In this document: positions 60,626-64,000 of the stretch, piece by piece
How the letters are laid out: each line of letters starts with the position of its first letter
Position numbering within the stretch: the stretch's first letter is position 1
Origin: Neocallimastix lanati (nom. inval.)
Taxonomy: Eukaryota > Neocallimastigomycota > Neocallimastigomycetes > Neocallimastigales > Neocallimastigaceae
Direction of reading: 5' to 3'
Assembly: GCA_016946835.1 (NCBI GenBank)
Contig: JACVTC010000069.1
Coordinates: 220,001-284,000 of the forward strand
DNA: 64,000 bases
The notes under the pieces: model-generated
What the model was told of the DNA's origin: nothing
Database searches by the model: none
Seen by the model: the letters and a program-made list of their open reading frames with translations, nothing else
Position numbers and translations under genes: made by a program

Positions 60626-62269
60626 AATAATTTAAAATAAAAAAGAATTAAAAAATAAGATTTGAATAATTAGTCTTCATTTAAAATATGTATAATTAAA
60701 AGTATATATTATTAAAATTAATCATCACAATAAAAAATAAAAGATTTATATATTTATTATCAAAATATTTCGAACTTTTCTTTTATTAACTCTGAATATA
60801 TATATGATATTTATAGTAAAATAAAAAATGAGTGCCAAAAACATAATTATGTTCAATTTTTGGAATTTTTTGAATATTTAAAAAAAAAAAAAAAAAAAAA
60901 AAACCCTATTTAATTAGCTATGAAATTGAAAATTGGAATTATTATGATATATATTGAGCATATTACAAATAATGCTTCAGAATCTTTTAATAAATACTTA
61001 AAAAAAAAAAAAAAATTATTTGTAAAAAAAAAAAAAAAAAAACCTTTTTTTTAATTATTATTAGAATTGTAAGAAGAAGAATACAAATATTACATTAACT
61101 ACGAAAGGAGAGCAGTTGAAATATTGAAAAAAAAAAAAAATAATACGGACTGAGGAAATCAAGGCTTTAGTTAATATTACAAAAATAGGGAAACTCTATT
61201 AAAAAAAAAAAAAAAAAAAAAAGTAAAGTGTTAGAAATGATTTTATTGAATTATGGTTGAAATGCTTAAATTTTAATTAATCATAAATTATTGAGAAATG
61301 ACAGAAAATTGACTAAACGAATTCTGTCGTAATAAATTATAATAATTATAATTTATTAAAAGTTAAAATTAATTTAAAAAGATAATAAATGAATAAATTC
61401 AATAATGATTAAAGTATTTTTAATCTTTATTAGAATAGGTTAGCTTAAGAACATTAAAATATATTTTTATAATTAAAATCCTCTTAAAATTTTGAAATTT
61501 AGATGGAAGAATAGACAGTGTAAAATAAAGAAAATAAAAAATTAAAGGAAATTAATTTAAACTGATTCTTTGTGATGATTATTTAAAAATCTTATCTATT
61601 TTAGAAATAAAAAAAAAAAAAAAAAAGCCCAAATAGAGAATATTAACGAAATTCCTCCAACAAGAAGAAATTAATTAAAATACTGAATCTTAATAAATTA
61701 TGAAACAATTTACATTATATACTAATAAGTTTGAATAACTAGAATGATATAATTAGTTATCAATGCAATCAATTTAAATAACCCCAAAATTTTTATCAAG
61801 TACATCAATATATAATTAACAATTTATTTTTAATAGGTACTGTTAAATCTATAAAGCAAATATATATATATATATGTATATATATAGTTATAATTGAATG
61901 TGAAGTAAAACCCAATATATAATAAGTATTCACCCAAATTGAGATGGCATAATATCACCCTTCAAGAGAAAGACATCCAAGATATAAATAGTATATTAAC
62001 CTTAAATTATAAGAGATGTTTTAAATACATCTTAATATTAATGACATAATAATATTAAAAACTTAGTTTTTGGAGGAAATTATTAGATTACAAATATATT
62101 TAAGAAATTATTTTAAGAATATTTAAATTGAATTAAAGGAATAAATTTATTGGAAAAATTATTTTGTTCGTGTAATATTAAAAGTCAATTTAGATATAGA
62201 AATAACTAATATTTTAATAATATCATGTTAATATTATAAAATATGGAAAATTTAATATACATATATTCA
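58671..62269. other. Gene-free region with GTGGC/GCATTTCGC motifs and dense AATAAATA repeats
   Basis: No coding frame supported. It holds short shared motifs at 58745-58780, 58865-58920, 59440-59455 and 60115-60205 (see repeat entry), an (AATAAATA)-type array at 59030-59240, A-runs, and an unassigned GC-richer block at 59785-59930 (ACTTTTTCCTTCCCGTGAAT, GCCCTGTGGTTGAGCAAAAA). 61080-62260 may contain decayed internal sequence of the copia-type fossil that ends at 62.3 kb, but no domain is clear enough to call. Confidence 0.5.
58745..60205. repeat. Dispersed short motifs GTGCATTTCG / ATGTGGCTTATTA
   Basis: GTGCATTTCG occurs at about 58751 and 58884, with variants TGGTGCATTTCGCC (60123) and TTGCATTTCACC (60183). 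ATGTGGCTTATTA occurs at about 58894 and 59447, with ATGTGGCGTATTA at 60166. The copy at 58894 makes a hairpin with ACCACAT. Related ATGTGGC/GCCACAT sites recur at 62990-63050. Confidence 0.6.
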
Positions 62270-62700
62270 TCAGAAAACCAATATATTCATTATTGACAAA
62301 TTAGGTTTAAGGGAGAATGTTATTATATGTGAAATACATGAAAAATAAGTTACAAATGTATTGAAACATTTTAATAAAAATAATGAAAAAACCACACTGT
62401 AATAATCCTAAAATATATTAATAAAATCGACATTATTATAAACCATAAATTCCTGAATCTTGAAAGTGATAATAATAAATAGTAATAATAAATAATAATA
62501 ATTGTTAGAATATGTGTAATATATGAAAAATAAGCTTCAAATGTATTGAAACATAATGAAATATAAATAATATATAAGCTACAATGTATTAATATTTTAG
62601 AATAATTAAGTGCTAGTAACTCTTTATTAAAACATATTATTATATTATTAAAATTGACATAATTGTGAACCTGACTCTTAACAATAATAAATAATAATAA
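62270..62700 (+). mobile_element. Fossil 3' end of a Ty1/copia-type LTR retrotransposon with two LTR-like repeats
   Basis: A short stretch resembling the end of a copia polyprotein (IIDKLGLREN) is followed by a purine-rich tract (TTTAAGGGAGAA) and an LTR-like sequence starting TGTTATTATATGTG at about 62320. A second, diverged copy of that repeat starts TGTTAGAATATGTG at about 62505 (shared GAAAAATAAG and TTCAAATGTATTGAAACAT-type blocks). It is broken, old and incomplete; the internal region is not readable with confidence. Confidence 0.45.
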
Positions 62701-64000
62701 TAATAAATAAAAATAAATAAAAATAATAATTATTATAATAAATAATAACAATATTAATATATATAAAAAAATTATAAATTAATATAAAATAGACATTTAA
62801 TTGATAAAATAAATTAAAGTAATAAAGTAATGAATAATAGCAATATAATGATACTATTTATTATTATTATTATTATTATTATAATAAATAATGTTGATAG
62901 AATAATTAAAAAATAAATTATAAAAAATAAATAATAATATAAATTTAATATAAATAAAAATAAAAGTAGTCAACCAATGTTTACAACAAGCGCCACATTT
63001 ACAAATGTGGCTTGATAAAAATAAAGCCACATGATAAAAATACGCCACTAATTAATTAGTATAAATAAAGTTAAAAATTCATGTATTATTAAATCTTTGT
63101 AATTACCATAATAAGAATAAAATATATTAAAAATTTAAATCTTAAAAACCTTAATTTTAATAAATGTTTAATAAAAATAATGTTTATTTGTTATAAAATA
63201 TTATTTATTAATAAACAATAATGAAAATTAATAATAAATAATAAAAATTATAATTTTAATAACAAAAACTAATAAAAATTATTCATAATAGTGATTATTA
63301 TATTTCAATTTTTTTTTTTATTTTTAAATACTAATATAATTCGGTATTATAAATTTAACAGTTATTATTAATTTATAATGGTTTTATTAAATAAAGTTTA
63401 ATAATATAATTCTTAAAAAAAAAAAATTTAAATATTTAAATATTTATGTAATTAAAAAAATTAAAAAAAAAAAATTTACATATTTAAATATTTATGTAAT
63501 TAAAAAAAAAAAAAAATTAAATATTTATATTATTAATATGTATATATCATTTTAACATGATAATCAATAATAGTCATATATTTATGAACTTTATGTTTTT
63601 TTTTTAAAAGTTTTATTTATATTAATTATTAATTATTAATAAGTATTTGTACATATTATTTTTTGATATTAATTACTATTTGATACTTTTTTTCTCTTTG
63701 ATATTAATAAATAATGTTACATATCCATTATTTATAAGTATTAAAACGTTGCTACATATTTTCCTTTGATATTAATAAATATTGTTACATCCCTCTATTT
63801 ATATTAATAAATAGAGTTATTAATAAAATATAATAAAAACAAAAGAGTATAGAGTATCAATTTGGTATGTTTTATATTATTATTATTATATTTATTATTT
63901 ACCAATAATAAGTTAAGGTTTTTTTTATCCTTTTATATATGTTTTTTTTTTTTTTTTTGAAATTGTTTCATTCATTATCCTGTTTTATTTTAGTGGCTTT
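62700..64000. other. Right-edge AT-rich region without genes
   Basis: Contains an inverted GCCACATTTACAAATGTGGC hairpin at 62991-63010 with further GCCACA and CGCCAC sites to 63050, a tandem pair at 63420-63520 (AATATTTAAATATTTATGTA), and a tandem pair TTTGATATTAATAAAT..TGTTACAT at 63698-63722 and 63762-63790. No gene, RNA or element can be named. The tiny minus-strand ORF 62854-63048 is not convincing. Confidence 0.5.

Noticed and set aside
1-64000. CRISPR arrays, prokaryotic operons or a defence system
   Set aside because: Direct repeats present are microsatellites or mobile-element copies; genes have introns and eukaryotic families. No spacer-repeat pattern was seen.

Overview
The window looks like nuclear DNA of an anaerobic gut fungus (Neocallimastigomycota, the Piromyces/Neocallimastix/Anaeromyces group). 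Four things point there: an extremely AT-rich background full of homopolymers and microsatellites; short AT-rich spliceosomal introns; a pyruvate formate-lyase with a presequence of hydrogenosomal type; and a secreted CotH-like protein ending in two cysteine-rich fungal dockerin (CBM10-type) modules. A very large cilia/flagella protein (CFAP54 type) fits a fungus with flagellated zoospores. The exact genus cannot be read from the sequence alone.

Layout. 1-19.9 kb holds three minus-strand host genes: a SPA2-like polarisome scaffold (runs off the left edge), ARPC5 of the Arp2/3 complex (4 exons), and CFAP54 (5 exons, about 3784 aa). 22.9-24.8 kb is a plus-strand saccharopine dehydrogenase of the LYS9 type (4 exons, 448 aa). 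25.3-33.8 kb is a plus-strand pile of at least six 5'-truncated or internally deleted LINE copies, several joined poly(A)-to-body, followed by older decayed tails. 36.1-39.3 kb is the CotH-dockerin gene (7 exons, 616 aa), with a tRNA-headed SINE-like element in its third intron. 40.0-44.3 kb is a second LINE cluster, mostly minus strand, with a LINE-in-LINE insertion and a 5'-inverted copy. 44.9-47.3 kb is the intronless pyruvate formate-lyase gene. 47.4-64 kb is almost gene-free AT-rich sequence with one LINE tail (54.8 kb), one decayed LINE (56.4-58.7 kb), a fossil end of a Ty1/copia-type element (about 62.3-62.7 kb) and recurring short motifs.

The host genes are not one pathway: they serve cell polarity and actin (SPA2-like, ARPC5), motility (CFAP54), lysine synthesis (LYS9), extracellular plant-wall complexes (CotH-dockerin) and fermentation (PFL). 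The exon models of ARPC5, CFAP54, LYS9 and CotH-dockerin each sum to an exact multiple of three and keep frame across every junction, using GT..AG introns.

The most interesting signal is in the LINEs. Several otherwise different subfamilies share, beyond the RT and zinc-knuckle region, an extra C-terminal module ('LGG' start, a hydrophobic segment with 'AEFLTN..IP', and a 'KSV(D/N)(V/A)E..(I/V)R' signature). I can follow its signature in about a dozen copies. Together with poly(A)-stacked copies, two nested insertions with 13-14 bp target-site duplications, a 30-bp foldback and a 5' inversion, this gives a readable record of LINE activity.
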